Source: Candidatus Sphingobacterium stercoripullorum (lineage in GTDB: Bacteria; Bacteroidota; Bacteroidia; Sphingobacteriales; Sphingobacteriaceae). From it: 14,505 nucleotides of DNA. The notes beneath the pieces were generated by a model. It saw only the letters and a program-made list of their open reading frames with translations. It was not told where the DNA came from and made no database searches. Positions within the stretch are counted from its first letter, which is position 1; each line of letters opens with the position of its first letter. The stretch covers positions 1 to 14,505 of the forward strand of contig DXEZ01000035.1 of NCBI GenBank assembly GCA_019114715.1, in the 5' to 3' direction. This document shows positions 1 to 8,764 of the stretch, piece by piece. A program made the position numbers and the translations under genes.

Positions 1-208
1 TGCTTTTAAATAGACCTAAAAGCCCCGATTTTTCATGAGCCGCTTGCTTGTGGTAACTCAGCTTTTGGCTTCTTTCCTCTAATAAAGAATTGACTTTTTC
101 TCTTTGCTTTTGGTATAGGTCTCCGGGGTTGTAGTTGGCAAATCCAGTATGAACGAAAAAAAATAATACTAGTAATGTAATGAGATTACGCGTTATGGCT
201 GAGATCAT
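1..208 (-). CDS. Secreted protein of unknown function, N-terminal 69 residues (partial)
   Basis: An open frame starts at an ATG (complement of 206-208) and runs off the left edge without a stop. It begins MISAITRNLITLLVLFFFVH, then TGFA and NYNPGDLYQKQ: a short basic start, a hydrophobic core and a small residue near position 24, which is a typical type I signal peptide. No cysteine lies at the expected cleavage site, so it is probably not a lipoprotein. The visible mature part is highly charged (KQREKVNSLLEERSQK) and likely helical. The start lies 7 nt after the stop codon of the SAM hydrolase gene on the same strand, so the two are probably co-transcribed. I do not recognise the family. The signal peptide and close spacing argue that it is a real gene; its function is unknown. 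Confidence 0.7.
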   Translation of the reverse strand, partial: MISAITRNLITLLVLFFFVHTGFANYNPGDLYQKQREKVNSLLEERSQKLSYHKQAAHEKSGLLGLFKS

Positions 209-215
209 AGGTGTT

Positions 216-1001
216 CTAATTGTCTAAAAAATCAATTCGAATTACTTCCCCGTGTTTTAAGCCTAAAAGTTTACTAGCACTCCCTTTGTTTATTGCTATT
301 TCTAAGTAATCGCTAATGCCGAACAAACATAGCTTTTCTCCTTCTATAACTTCACTATAGTGCCAGCTCAATTTACTAATGGACTCCTTTCTTTTGAACC
401 AAAGGGTGAACTTTCGGCCTTTTTGCACTTTATTGAAGAGCTCTTTACTAATGTTGCTGATTACGTTCCCAAAAGAATCTATATAAACGACCCTGCCGTG
501 GATAGAGTCTTCGCTGACGGACGGCTGTATCGTTCTTCGGTCTACTGTTTCTTCTATTTTTTCACCTATTTCTAAAAGCTTGCCTCCTTTTGCAATGTGG
601 CAGGCAGCTTTGGTTAAGATATCTACTAGTGGAAAGTGAAGGAACTTCAAGTCTTGCATGAGGTTCAATTCCACAATCTCAGTAGCCTCTTTATCAGCTA
701 GAATAATGCTGAAAATTCCATTGTCGGCTCCTACGAAATAATGACCGTTGAATTTCATGGCAACATAGCGGTTGTCTTCTTTAAAGACTGTATCGATACC
801 AATGAGGTGAACCGTCCCTTTGGGGAAGAAGGTGTAAACATTCTTTAAAACAAAGGCAGCTCTTTGCATATCAAATGAAGGGATCTCGTGCGTGATGTCC
901 ACCAGTCTAACTTCTGGGTACAAGCTTATGATACTCCCTTTGAGCGCTGCTTGATAAAAATCGCTATGTCCTAAATCTGTTGTTAATGTAATTACTCCCA
1001 T
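216..1001 (-). CDS. S-adenosyl-L-methionine hydrolase (adenosine-forming), SAM hydroxide adenosyltransferase (DUF62) family
   Basis: The 261-residue product matches the SAM hydroxide adenosyltransferase family, cytoplasmic enzymes that split S-adenosylmethionine with water into adenosine and methionine. Family signatures are visible in order: LTTDLGHSDFY (residues 6-16), VDITHE (34-39), HLIGID (65-70), FVGADNG (89-95, usually FVGPDNG) and, in the C-terminal beta-barrel domain, GRVVYIDSFGNVISNI (169-184). The length is usual for the family. It starts with ATG and is transcribed away from phoH across a 245-nt gap that holds no convincing gene. A TTTG about 20 nt upstream of a poor -7 match (complement of roughly 1010-1040) could be its promoter, but this is weak. 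The secreted-protein gene follows 7 nt downstream. The physiological role of these enzymes in bacteria is poorly understood. Confidence 0.93.
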   Translation of the reverse strand: MGVITLTTDLGHSDFYQAALKGSIISLYPEVRLVDITHEIPSFDMQRAAFVLKNVYTFFPKGTVHLIGIDTVFKEDNRYVAMKFNGHYFVGADNGIFSIILADKEATEIVELNLMQDLKFLHFPLVDILTKAACHIAKGGKLLEIGEKIEETVDRRTIQPSVSEDSIHGRVVYIDSFGNVISNISKELFNKVQKGRKFTLWFKRKESISKLSWHYSEVIEGEKLCLFGISDYLEIAINKGSASKLLGLKHGEVIRIDFLDN

Positions 1002-1246
1002 TGTACGAAGTAGAATCTAAGGAATATTTAATTACTGTCAAAAACCTCTTTGGTGTTAACAGCTGCTCTTTAAAGGCGGGCATGAAAATTTCCCTAGCGA
1101 CAAAGATAGTAAAATGTAAGAAAAGTATGCTGGGTTATATATTTATAAAAGCAAATTTCATTTTTAACTATTTAAATACTTTGGTAGATTTGTTTTATAT
1201 AGTTAGAAATCTATTAACTTGACAATTTACTTAAATACAAAATAAC

Positions 1247-2236
1247 TTGACAGAGCGTATTATTCGATTAGAAGACGTTAGCTTGGCTACTTTATGGGGT
1301 TCAGAGAATCGGAACTTTGAATATATCAGAAAAACCTTCCCGATTTTAAAACTCATAGCAAGGGGGGATGAGCTTAAAATATTAGGGGAGCCTTCGCAAA
1401 TAAAAAAGCTTGAAAGAATTTTAAGCCGCATGGTTCATCATGTCCAAAAGCGGCATACTCTGACACCCTTGGAGTTGGAGTCTATTGTTGAAAGGTCTTT
1501 AAGTAAAATTAAAGTTAATAAACCGGAGGATAGCTCCGTTGACAGTTTAGTGGATGAGGGCCTGCCTCCATCCTCAGACGTTATTGTTTACGGTGCTGAG
1601 GGACGAGTGATAAAGGCGAGAACGCCCAATCAATACAAAATGGTGGAATCTTTGGCGGTTAATGATGTTTTATTTGCCATAGGGCCAGCAGGAACAGGGA
1701 AGACTTACACAGCTGTTGCTTTAGCCGTAAGAGCTTTAAAAAATAAAGAGATTAAAAGAATTATTTTAACCCGACCTGCTGTAGAGGCAGGTGAGAACCT
1801 AGGTTTTTTACCTGGAGACTTAAAAGATAAGGTAGACCCTTATTTACGGCCTTTGTACGACGCGCTCGATGACATGATTCCACAGGAGAAGCTTAAGTAT
1901 TTTCTGGAAAATAGAACCATTGAGATTGCACCTCTTGCTTTTATGCGGGGGAGAACTTTGGATAACTGCTTTGTGATTTTGGATGAGGCACAAAACGCTA
2001 CCGATATGCAGTTGAAAATGTTTTTAACTCGTATGGGACCTAAAGCAAAATTCATTGTAACAGGTGATATGACACAAGTGGATCTGCCTAAAAAATCGCA
2101 ATCTGGATTAGTTACTGCGGTGAGGATTTTAGACAGTATAGAAGGGATCGGAATGGTGTATTTAACTGGTGTGGATGTTGTAAGGCATAAAATTGTTAAG
2201 AGAATATTAGAAGCTTATGGCGATATAAATAAATAA
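1247..2236 (+). CDS. PhoH-family ATPase (PhoH-like, PhoL type)
   Basis: A 329-residue cytoplasmic ATPase of the PhoH family, which are P-loop proteins related to the helicase domain of RNA-processing enzymes; PhoH-like proteins are implicated in RNA or ribosome maturation. The N-terminal part (about 1-110) resembles the RNA-binding-like region of PhoH/PhoL proteins. The Walker A motif GPAGTGKT is at residues 146-153 and Walker B VILDEAQ has its acidic pair at D246-E247; the sensor-like VTGDMTQVD follows. The start is a TTG, chosen because an in-frame TAA lies five codons upstream and because TERIIRLEDVSL matches where relatives begin. It is first in a run with purC (4-nt gap), the STAS gene and rnz. 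PhoH next to PurC is common in Bacteroidota. No clear TAnnTTTG promoter is visible upstream. Confidence 0.93.
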   Translation: MTERIIRLEDVSLATLWGSENRNFEYIRKTFPILKLIARGDELKILGEPSQIKKLERILSRMVHHVQKRHTLTPLELESIVERSLSKIKVNKPEDSSVDSLVDEGLPPSSDVIVYGAEGRVIKARTPNQYKMVESLAVNDVLFAIGPAGTGKTYTAVALAVRALKNKEIKRIILTRPAVEAGENLGFLPGDLKDKVDPYLRPLYDALDDMIPQEKLKYFLENRTIEIAPLAFMRGRTLDNCFVILDEAQNATDMQLKMFLTRMGPKAKFIVTGDMTQVDLPKKSQSGLVTAVRILDSIEGIGMVYLTGVDVVRHKIVKRILEAYGDINK

Positions 2237-2240
2237 CGAA

Positions 2241-3194
2241 ATGGAAAAACATCCAACACTTTCCTCTACAAGCTTAAAGCTTAGGGACGATCAAACTATG
2301 TATAAAGGAAAGGTTAGGGATGTTTATTTCCTGCCACCTGATAGATTGGTAAGTGTTGCATCAGACAGAATTTCTGCTTTTGATGTGATATTACCAGATC
2401 CAATACCTCATAAAGGGCAAGTATTAAACCAGCTAGCTGCTTATTTTTTAGATTTGACTCGGGATATAATACCGAATTGGCTCATTGATACTCCTCATCC
2501 TAATATCAGTATAGGTTACGCTTGCCGGCCCATACCTTTAGAGGTTGTTGTTCGGGGAAATCTAGCGGGCAGCATGTTTCAAAAGTATTTGAAGGGCAAA
2601 AGGACGTTTGATGAGGACACATTGTTGGATGGCATTAAAGAGTACCAGGAATTTACGCCACCACTTGTGTCTTTTACCACTAAGGCCATTCAAGGCCATG
2701 ATGAATCGATTTCTTCGAGCGAGATTTTGAGTAGAGGGATACTGGACGCCACAACCATTGATTTAGTGAAATCCTATGCGATTAAACTTTTTGAAAAGGG
2801 TAAAACCGTGTCGGAAGAAAAAGGACTGTTATTAATCGATGCAAAGTACGAGTTCGGTTGGTACCAAGGAGAGGTATATCTCATGGATGAAATTCACACT
2901 CCAGACTGTGCTAGGTATCTGTATTTAGAAGACCTATTAGCGTATCAAAAACATCAAACACCTATTCAGCAGCTGTCCAAAGAGTGGGTTCGTATTTGGC
3001 TGAAGGGCAAGGGATTTTTAGGCCTTCCTACTCAGGAAGCACCTAGAATGGATGAAAATGTAAAAGCTGAAATTTCTCAGTTATATATAAACGTATACGA
3101 GAAATTAACCGGACGAAAATTTATGCCGCTGACGACAGAACAGTTGGATAGTAAGTATTTAGAGAGTTGTGTTTTAAGGGTGCTAGATAATTGA
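2241..3194 (+). CDS. purC: Phosphoribosylaminoimidazole-succinocarboxamide synthase (SAICAR synthetase)
   Basis: This enzyme joins aspartate to CAIR with ATP, a middle step of purine synthesis in the cytoplasm. The 317-residue length fits the longer type of the family (as in yeast Ade1) rather than the roughly 240-residue E. coli type. Visible motifs are YKGKVRDVY (21-29, ATP-binding start), SDRISAFDVILPDPIPHKG (41-59), VVRGNLAGS (103-111; relatives usually have an aromatic or aliphatic residue where this has N107), TTKAIQGHDESIS (146-158), IDAKYEFG (199-206) and MDEIHTPDCARY (215-226). It begins with ATG 4 nt after phoH, so translation is probably coupled. Another purine gene, purK, starts at the far right of the window but is not part of this operon. 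Confidence 0.96.
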   Translation: MEKHPTLSSTSLKLRDDQTMYKGKVRDVYFLPPDRLVSVASDRISAFDVILPDPIPHKGQVLNQLAAYFLDLTRDIIPNWLIDTPHPNISIGYACRPIPLEVVVRGNLAGSMFQKYLKGKRTFDEDTLLDGIKEYQEFTPPLVSFTTKAIQGHDESISSSEILSRGILDATTIDLVKSYAIKLFEKGKTVSEEKGLLLIDAKYEFGWYQGEVYLMDEIHTPDCARYLYLEDLLAYQKHQTPIQQLSKEWVRIWLKGKGFLGLPTQEAPRMDENVKAEISQLYINVYEKLTGRKFMPLTTEQLDSKYLESCVLRVLDN

Positions 3195-3217
3195 AAATAA
3201 TTATGTAAATTCATGAA

Positions 3218-3613
3218 ATGAAGTTTACCATCGATAAACGCGAGAATTATGTAATTATCGAGCCGCATGTACCTGTGCTCAATGGAAATGTCGCTAGGAA
3301 GTTGAAAGCTGAATTTTTACTTCGAAACACCGGCGGTCAGAAGAATATTGTTCTTAATTTAAAAAGAGTAAATAGTACCGATGAAGAGGGGATACGGGTT
3401 GGAATATTAGCCAACAGGTTGTGTAAAGCACTAGGCGGGGTTTTTATTCTGATGGGAGTGAACGATGAAATTTATGAGTTTATAGAATTCACCCTAATAA
3501 AAAGGGACTTTTTTATTGTGAAAAACTTGAAGGATGCACGGCGGATTATTGAAGATAAAGAAAAAAACAGTTCACTAAGTTTCATACAAAACAATTCCAA
3601 GAATGAAATTTGA
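3218..3613 (+). CDS. STAS-domain protein, anti-sigma-factor antagonist-like, with the phosphorylation serines replaced
   Basis: A 131-residue single-domain protein with the STAS fold pattern: strand MKFTIDKRENYVIIEP, helix VARKLKAEFLLR, strand NIVLNLKRV, then the loop and helix TDEEGIRVGILANRLCKALG, then strand VFILMGVND. Antagonists such as SpoIIAA and RsbV carry D-S-S/T-G at this loop and are switched by phosphorylation of a serine there. Here the motif is D55-E56-E57-G58, so neither serine is present. By inference it cannot be regulated that way and may mimic the phosphorylated state or act only as a binding module. About 20 C-terminal residues are low-complexity and polar. Its last 11 nt overlap rnz, and this STAS-rnz order is familiar in Bacteroidota. 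No kinase or sigma factor gene is nearby, so its partner is unknown. Confidence 0.85.
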   Translation: MKFTIDKRENYVIIEPHVPVLNGNVARKLKAEFLLRNTGGQKNIVLNLKRVNSTDEEGIRVGILANRLCKALGGVFILMGVNDEIYEFIEFTLIKRDFFIVKNLKDARRIIEDKEKNSSLSFIQNNSKNEI

Positions 3614-4520
3614 GCTGCTAATATTGGGGAGTAACTCTGCTTTACCAGCCTATGGAAGGCATCCTACCGCGCAATTGATACGGTTTTACAACGACTATTT
3701 GTTGATTGATTGCGGGGAAGGTACCCAAATGCAATTGCAGAGTTATGGAGTCAAGGTGAATAGGATTTCCACAATTTTTATAAGTCACCTTCACGGGGAT
3801 CATTTTTTTGGGCTTATAGGTCTGATTTCAACGATGAATCACTTGGGTCGCAGTTCACCATTAGTGGTCTTTGGACCTGCTGATTTAGAAGAAATCTTAC
3901 GAGTTCAATTTGAAGCTTCTAAGACGCTACTAGGATTCTCTTTGCAATTTAAGCCTTTAAATCATGACCTACCTGCAGTGATTATGGAGAACGATAGGAT
4001 AGAGGTTCGGTCTTTTCCTCTGAACCACAGAGTTTCCTGCACAGGGTTTCGATTCAATGAAAAAAATAGACCCTTAAAGCTGATAAAAGAAAAAGTAAAG
4101 AAAGATCAGGTTCCTGTCTCATTTATGAAAAAGCTTAAAGCTGGTGAAGACTGTTCCACGGGTGAGGGTAAAACTTATTTTAGTGCAGATTATACGCTTC
4201 CTGGGCCATCAAATCGCAGTTACGCTTATTGTTCTGATACGATGGCTGATGAATCATATGAGCCTTATATTCAGAAGGTGGATGTGTTGTACCATGAAGC
4301 TACCTTTCTTCATGAACTGCTTTCTAGAGCTGTGCAGACTAAACATTCTACTGCATTGCAAGCAGCTGAAGTAGCGAAAAGAGTTCAAGCGAAACAGTTA
4401 TTATTAGGGCATTTTTCCTCTAGGTATGAAAACGTACAACCCCTATTAACCGAAGCAAAAAAAGTGTTTCCTCAAGCGCTATGTGCAGAGGAGGGTAAGT
4501 GGTTTGAAATCGGCACTTAG
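3603..4520 (+). CDS. rnz: Ribonuclease Z (tRNA 3'-end processing endonuclease)
   Basis: A cytoplasmic zinc-dependent endonuclease of the metallo-beta-lactamase fold that cuts the 3' trailer from tRNA precursors. The 305-residue length is typical of the short (ELAC1/bacterial) form. Metal ligands are visible: HLHGDH at residues 62-67 (H62, H64, D66, H67), H142 in NHRVSC, D212 in YCSDT and H270 in LLLGHFSSRY, with the conserved H248 of KHSTALQAA. The start region LLILGSNSALPAYGRHPTAQ is also typical. The insert between H142 and D212 contains LPGP, resembling the tRNA-binding exosite region. The ATG lies inside the STAS gene (11-nt overlap), implying translational coupling. It is the last gene of the phoH-purC-STAS-rnz run; 185 nt without a recognisable gene or strong terminator follow. 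Confidence 0.96.
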   Translation: MKFELLILGSNSALPAYGRHPTAQLIRFYNDYLLIDCGEGTQMQLQSYGVKVNRISTIFISHLHGDHFFGLIGLISTMNHLGRSSPLVVFGPADLEEILRVQFEASKTLLGFSLQFKPLNHDLPAVIMENDRIEVRSFPLNHRVSCTGFRFNEKNRPLKLIKEKVKKDQVPVSFMKKLKAGEDCSTGEGKTYFSADYTLPGPSNRSYAYCSDTMADESYEPYIQKVDVLYHEATFLHELLSRAVQTKHSTALQAAEVAKRVQAKQLLLGHFSSRYENVQPLLTEAKKVFPQALCAEEGKWFEIGT

Positions 4521-4705
4521 TCGCTATCTCGCTGTAGGTCTTTGGGAGGAATATTTCTGTTTTTCCTTTCTTATCAGAAAAGTTGCATACTGGTTTAGGA
4601 TTTGTTGAAGAGAAAAGGTAGAATTGTAGGGTAAGGATCGGTATCAGTTTTAAGTGAGCCGATTTACCAAGTATCATACTTAATTTTAATCTTATTCTCT
4701 ATTTT

Positions 4706-7700
4706 ATGCGTTTTTATAATTTGTTTTTCGTTGGGCTACTTATGTTTGCTTATACCTATGCAAGTGCGCAGCAAAAGGTTACCTTTGCAACCCACCCAAC
4801 AATCTCTCCAAATGCGGATTATGTGGTTTTTAGTTTTGAGGGAGATTTATGGAAAGTTGATGCAACCGGTGGGCAAGCGTTGCGGTTGACGGCTATGTCT
4901 GGAGAGGAAATCAACCCTAGGATCTCACCCGATGGGAAGTGGCTAGCCTTTTCATCCAATCAAAATGGAAATTTGGATGTGTATGTCATGCCAATTAATG
5001 GTGGAGAAATTAAGCAGCTTACATTTCACGACGGCCAGGATTATGTAGATAGCTGGAGTTGGGATAGTAAAGAGATTTACTTCACTTCCTCCCGCTATAA
5101 TAGATTCACCTCTTTTAAGGTGTCGCTAAAGGGAGAAACTCCGGAGCGGATTTTTTCACATTACTTCAATACCATCCATCAGGTAACGGAAACCCCAAGT
5201 GGAGATTTATTGTTTAACAACTCTTGGGAGAGTTTTTCTTCTGCCAATAGAAAACGATATAAAGGAGCCTTCAACCCAGATATTTTAAGCTTCAACCCGA
5301 AAACTAAAGAGTATAAACAGCTGACTACATACGAGGGTAAAGATTTTTGGCAGACCGTAGATCGCCAAGGTAACTTATACTTTGTGTCGGATAGAAATAA
5401 TGGAGAGTATAACCTCTATCAGCATGTCGATGGGAACTTCAAAGCACTAACCAAATTTAACACCTCCATTAAAAGACCTCACGTTGCTGCCAATGGTGAG
5501 GCCATAGTTTTTGAAAAAGATTATAGAATTTTCGTATATAATGTCAAGTCTGGTAAGGTAACGGAACCTGCCATACACTTGGCTAGAAATTCTGTTTTAG
5601 ACAAGATGAAGTCTTTTAGTGTAGCTGGTAGTATCAGCTATATGGATGTGTCTCCAGATGGGAAAAAGGTTGCTTTAGTTTCTAGAGGAGAGTTGTTTGT
5701 TGGAGACATCGAAGGGAAGTTTATTCGTCAAATGCCCAGCACTGGAGAGAGGGTAATGGAAGTGAAGTGGCTAAAGGATAATAAGACTTTGCTCTTTAAT
5801 CAAACCCGACAAGGATTTTTAAACCTATACACAAGAGCTGCCGATGGCACGGGTGAGGTGAAGCCTTTAACTAATGATGAGCGTTCTAATAGAGACTTGT
5901 CCATATCACCTGAGCATGATAAAGCTGTTTATCTAAGCGGAAGAGACCAAGTGCGTATCCTGGACTTGAAGACCTTGAAAAGTAATACGGTTGTTAACGA
6001 TGAGATTTGGGGTTTTCAAAACTCTAAGCCTTCTTTCTCACCCGATGGAAAATACATCCTATATACAGCGTATCGAAATTTTGAAGAAGATATATTTGTT
6101 TATGACCTTAAAGAGGGCCGCAGCGTTAACTTAACGCAAACAGGCGTGTCTGAGAAAAGTCCTGTATGGTCTCCAGATGGAAAAAACCTGTACTTTGCAA
6201 GCAATAGAACAGAGCCTTCGTATCCGCGAGGCATGAGAAATGCAAGTGTGTACCGTATGGCGCTAGATGAATTTGATAGCCCCTACAGACAGGAGAAGTT
6301 CGATGAGCTTTTCGCAGAGCCTGATACAACGAAAGATAAAAATAAGAAAGACGCTAAACCTAAAAAAGTAGAGGTAAGCATCAATTACAGTGGACTTCGT
6401 GATAGAATCACCAGGGAGAGCCCAAGCTTTGGTTCACAGGTAAACCCTATAGCTTTTCAGCATAATGACAGTGAGATTTTGTTTTATGGGTCGAACCAAG
6501 GAGAAGGGAAAATGGCCTTATACCGCAGGGTTAGAAAACCGTTTACACCGGATAAAAATGAAAAGGTCGTTGACGGTTATTTAGGGAATATAGTTCAGGT
6601 TAAAGGTAAATTCTATGGGCTTCAACAGGGAGCGCTTTTTTCCTATAACCCCAATAACAATCAGGTAAGTAGAATAACAACCGATTATAGTTTTAATCGC
6701 AATCTTCAGCAGGAGTTTGAGCAAATGTTCTACGAGACCTGGGCGGGAATTCAAGAGAATTTTTACGATGAAAGCTTTCATGGAGTGGATTGGAATAAAG
6801 TGAAAGCGCAATATGCGGCGTATTTACCACATATAAATAGCAGGTCGGATTTAAGGGTTTTATTGAATGACATGCTTGGAGAGTTGAACTCTTCTCATTT
6901 AGGCTTTAACTCTCAGGGCGCTGAGGAACGGAAAGCCTTCGTTGCTAGAACACAGGAGATCGGTGTTGAATTTCAGCAAAGCAATCCCTTTGAGATTAAA
7001 AGTATAATTCCAAAAGGGCCCGCTACCAAAAAGGGAGTTGATCTAAAACCAGGTGACGTCATTGTTGCTGTGAATGGTAACAAGGTAGAGGCAGGTGTCA
7101 ATAGAAATCAATATTTCACTTCTCCTACTTTAGGTAGCGAGCTAGTGTTGACGGTCAGACGTGGCGCAGAAGAGGTAAAGACGCGAATTAGGCCTATTTC
7201 TAGCGCAGTTTTCAAAGAGTTACTGTACGATCAGTGGATAGCGGATAACCGTGCTAAAGTAGACGAACTAAGTAATAATAAAATCGCTTATGTTTATATG
7301 AAGAATATGAGCGAGAGTGAATTGGAGAACTTTTACTTGGATATGGCGGCATATGAAAATCAAAAGCAAGGTGTAATACTTGATTTACGGTATAATACGG
7401 GAGGGAACGTACACGATGACGTGTTGAAGTTCTTGTCTCAAAAGCCTTACCTGCAATGGAAGTATAGAGAGGGTAAGAAGTCGCCTCAAGGTCATTTTGC
7501 TCCTTCTGGTAAGCCAATTGTTTTACTAATTAATCAGCAGTCTTTGAGTGATGCGGAAATGACTTCTGCAGGTTTTAAAGAATTGGGTTTAGGGAAAATC
7601 ATCGGAACTGAAACCTATAGGTGGATTATCTTTACTTCGGCCAAAGGGTTGGTTGATGGTTCTTCATACAGGGTTCCTGCATGGGGCTGTTACACTTTAG

Positions 7701-7828
7701 ATGGGGACAATTTGGAGCTCACGGGTGTTTCTCCTGACATTGCTGTAGATAATACATTTGAAGACTTATTGGAAGATAAAGATCCGCAACTAGAAAGAGC
7801 GGTTCAGGAAATATTATCGGATTTATAA
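4706..7828 (+). CDS. Periplasmic tricorn-like S41 family serine protease (beta-propeller, PDZ, C-terminal-processing-protease domain)
   Basis: A 1040-residue exported protease. Residues 1-21 form a signal peptide ending in SA before QQKV. From about 25 to 530 there are repeated WD40-like/PD40 blades (for example SPDGKWLAFSSN, SPDGKYILYTAY, SPDGKNLYFASN), enough for one or two beta-propellers. A charged linker near 545-560 is followed by the tricorn core region with SSHLGF (S730, H731), a PDZ domain at about 751-833 (IIPKGPATKKGVDLKPGDVI) and the S41 catalytic domain. By comparison with tricorn protease the likely nucleophile is S948 (SLSDAE) and the glutamate is E1004 (LELTGVSPDI), so the tetrad looks intact. 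It probably degrades peptides in the periplasm. It stands alone between rnz and a convergent transporter gene, and ends just before a strong hairpin. No clear promoter is visible in the 185 nt upstream. Confidence 0.95.
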   Translation: MRFYNLFFVGLLMFAYTYASAQQKVTFATHPTISPNADYVVFSFEGDLWKVDATGGQALRLTAMSGEEINPRISPDGKWLAFSSNQNGNLDVYVMPINGGEIKQLTFHDGQDYVDSWSWDSKEIYFTSSRYNRFTSFKVSLKGETPERIFSHYFNTIHQVTETPSGDLLFNNSWESFSSANRKRYKGAFNPDILSFNPKTKEYKQLTTYEGKDFWQTVDRQGNLYFVSDRNNGEYNLYQHVDGNFKALTKFNTSIKRPHVAANGEAIVFEKDYRIFVYNVKSGKVTEPAIHLARNSVLDKMKSFSVAGSISYMDVSPDGKKVALVSRGELFVGDIEGKFIRQMPSTGERVMEVKWLKDNKTLLFNQTRQGFLNLYTRAADGTGEVKPLTNDERSNRDLSISPEHDKAVYLSGRDQVRILDLKTLKSNTVVNDEIWGFQNSKPSFSPDGKYILYTAYRNFEEDIFVYDLKEGRSVNLTQTGVSEKSPVWSPDGKNLYFASNRTEPSYPRGMRNASVYRMALDEFDSPYRQEKFDELFAEPDTTKDKNKKDAKPKKVEVSINYSGLRDRITRESPSFGSQVNPIAFQHNDSEILFYGSNQGEGKMALYRRVRKPFTPDKNEKVVDGYLGNIVQVKGKFYGLQQGALFSYNPNNNQVSRITTDYSFNRNLQQEFEQMFYETWAGIQENFYDESFHGVDWNKVKAQYAAYLPHINSRSDLRVLLNDMLGELNSSHLGFNSQGAEERKAFVARTQEIGVEFQQSNPFEIKSIIPKGPATKKGVDLKPGDVIVAVNGNKVEAGVNRNQYFTSPTLGSELVLTVRRGAEEVKTRIRPISSAVFKELLYDQWIADNRAKVDELSNNKIAYVYMKNMSESELENFYLDMAAYENQKQGVILDLRYNTGGNVHDDVLKFLSQKPYLQWKYREGKKSPQGHFAPSGKPIVLLINQQSLSDAEMTSAGFKELGLGKIIGTETYRWIIFTSAKGLVDGSSYRVPAWGCYTLDGDNLELTGVSPDIAVDNTFEDLLEDKDPQLERAVQEILSDL

Positions 7829-7832
7829 GATG

Positions 7833-7872
7833 ATTAGGGCTCCCATTATTTTTGAAAAATGGGAGCCCTAAT
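7833..7872. terminator. Intrinsic terminator between convergent genes
   Basis: A perfect inverted repeat: TTAGGGCTCCCATT at 7834-7847 pairs with 7858-7871, extended by an A-T pair (7833/7872) to 15 bp, with a 10-nt loop and TTTT at 7872-7875. It starts 4 nt after the protease stop codon and lies 50 nt beyond the end of the convergent ZIP gene. The T-run favours the plus direction; on the minus strand the run after the stem is poorer, but the hairpin could serve both genes. Confidence 0.88.
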
Positions 7873-7924
7873 TTTAGTAGTTTTTCCTGTTTAATGGGCG
7901 GTAAAGAGAAGACTGAATTAAGCT

Positions 7925-8743
7925 TTAGCTCAATGTGACGTCCAGCGTCATCATAATTAAAAAACCTAGAATAAAGCCCATAGTTGAAGAATCTGTATTG
8001 TTGTTTTGTTGAGCCTCGGGGATTACCTCTTCTACCACAACAAATATCATTGCGCCCGCTGCGAACGAAAGAGCGTAGGGAAGCATCGGAGTGAAGAATC
8101 CCACTGCGAAAGCGCCCAGTACACCGGCAATGGGTTCGACAATGGCGGATGCTTGTCCGTACATGAAGCTTTTATTACGACTAATTCCCATTCGCCTTAA
8201 GGGCATGGAAACTGCTAAACCTTCAGGGAAGTTTTGAAGACCTATTCCCATGGCTAGAGCAATGGCTCCTCCTACTGTCGCCTCTGGGATACCCGCTGCT
8301 GCTCCTCCAAACATAACGCCTACAGCCAAGCCTTCTGGAATATTGTGTAAGGTAATAGCTAGCACTAATAATGTTGTTTTTTGCCAAGGGGTCTTTATGC
8401 CTTCTGTTTGCTGGAAATTCACATGTAGGTGTGGTAAAACTTTGTCTAATGAATACAAACAAGCGGTACCAAATAGAAACCCTAGGATGGAAGGCAGTAC
8501 TTTATAGAAGCCCTCTCCAACGGTCATGTCAATAGCAGGAATCAATAAACTCCATATACTCGCCGCAACCATGACGCCTCCGGTGAATCCGAGCATACCA
8601 TCCATTAGCTTTTTATTCGTATTTTTAACGAAATAAACAAGGGCTGCTCCCAGCGCAGTGAGAAACCACGTAAATAAAGTCGCATAGAGTGCCGCTAATA
8701 CAGGATTTATGCTTTCAAAATATAGAATCAATTTATCTGCCAT
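7925..8743 (-). CDS. ZIP-family divalent metal transporter (GufA-like)
   Basis: A 272-residue inner-membrane protein with about eight hydrophobic segments, matching the GufA-like branch of ZIP transporters, which usually import zinc or other divalent metals. The two metal-site helices carry HNIPEGLAVG (133-142) and QNFPEGLAVS (170-179), the second with QN in place of HN as is normal in this branch; VVVEEVIPE (235-243) is also typical. A short histidine-bearing loop, PHLHVNF (104-110), precedes the metal helices. The start is the ATG at 8743 (MADKLILYFE). A longer frame from a TTG at 8767 is unlikely because that TTG is the last three bases of the predicted -7 promoter box. It is monocistronic and convergent with the protease gene. 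The substrate metal cannot be told from the sequence. Confidence 0.93.
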   Translation of the reverse strand: MADKLILYFESINPVLAALYATLFTWFLTALGAALVYFVKNTNKKLMDGMLGFTGGVMVAASIWSLLIPAIDMTVGEGFYKVLPSILGFLFGTACLYSLDKVLPHLHVNFQQTEGIKTPWQKTTLLVLAITLHNIPEGLAVGVMFGGAAAGIPEATVGGAIALAMGIGLQNFPEGLAVSMPLRRMGISRNKSFMYGQASAIVEPIAGVLGAFAVGFFTPMLPYALSFAAGAMIFVVVEEVIPEAQQNNNTDSSTMGFILGFLIMMTLDVTLS

Positions 8744-8764
8744 TGATGTGATTTGTTTGATAGG

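Noticed and set aside
1001..1222. A 73-codon plus-strand frame between the SAM hydrolase and phoH genes
   Set aside because: It needs a TTG start at the antisense end of the hydrolase gene, has low-complexity AT-rich content and resembles no family; the stretch is better read as a divergent control region.
1219..1246. TTGACA-like sequence as a sigma-70-type promoter for phoH
   Set aside because: Bacteroidota primary promoters do not use TTGACA/TATAAT, no matching -7 TAnnTTTG is present, and the spacing would leave almost no leader.
4521..4705. Possible terminator after rnz (AGGAA...TTCCT with T-rich flanks)
   Set aside because: The stem is only 5 bp and not GC-rich; not distinguishable from chance.
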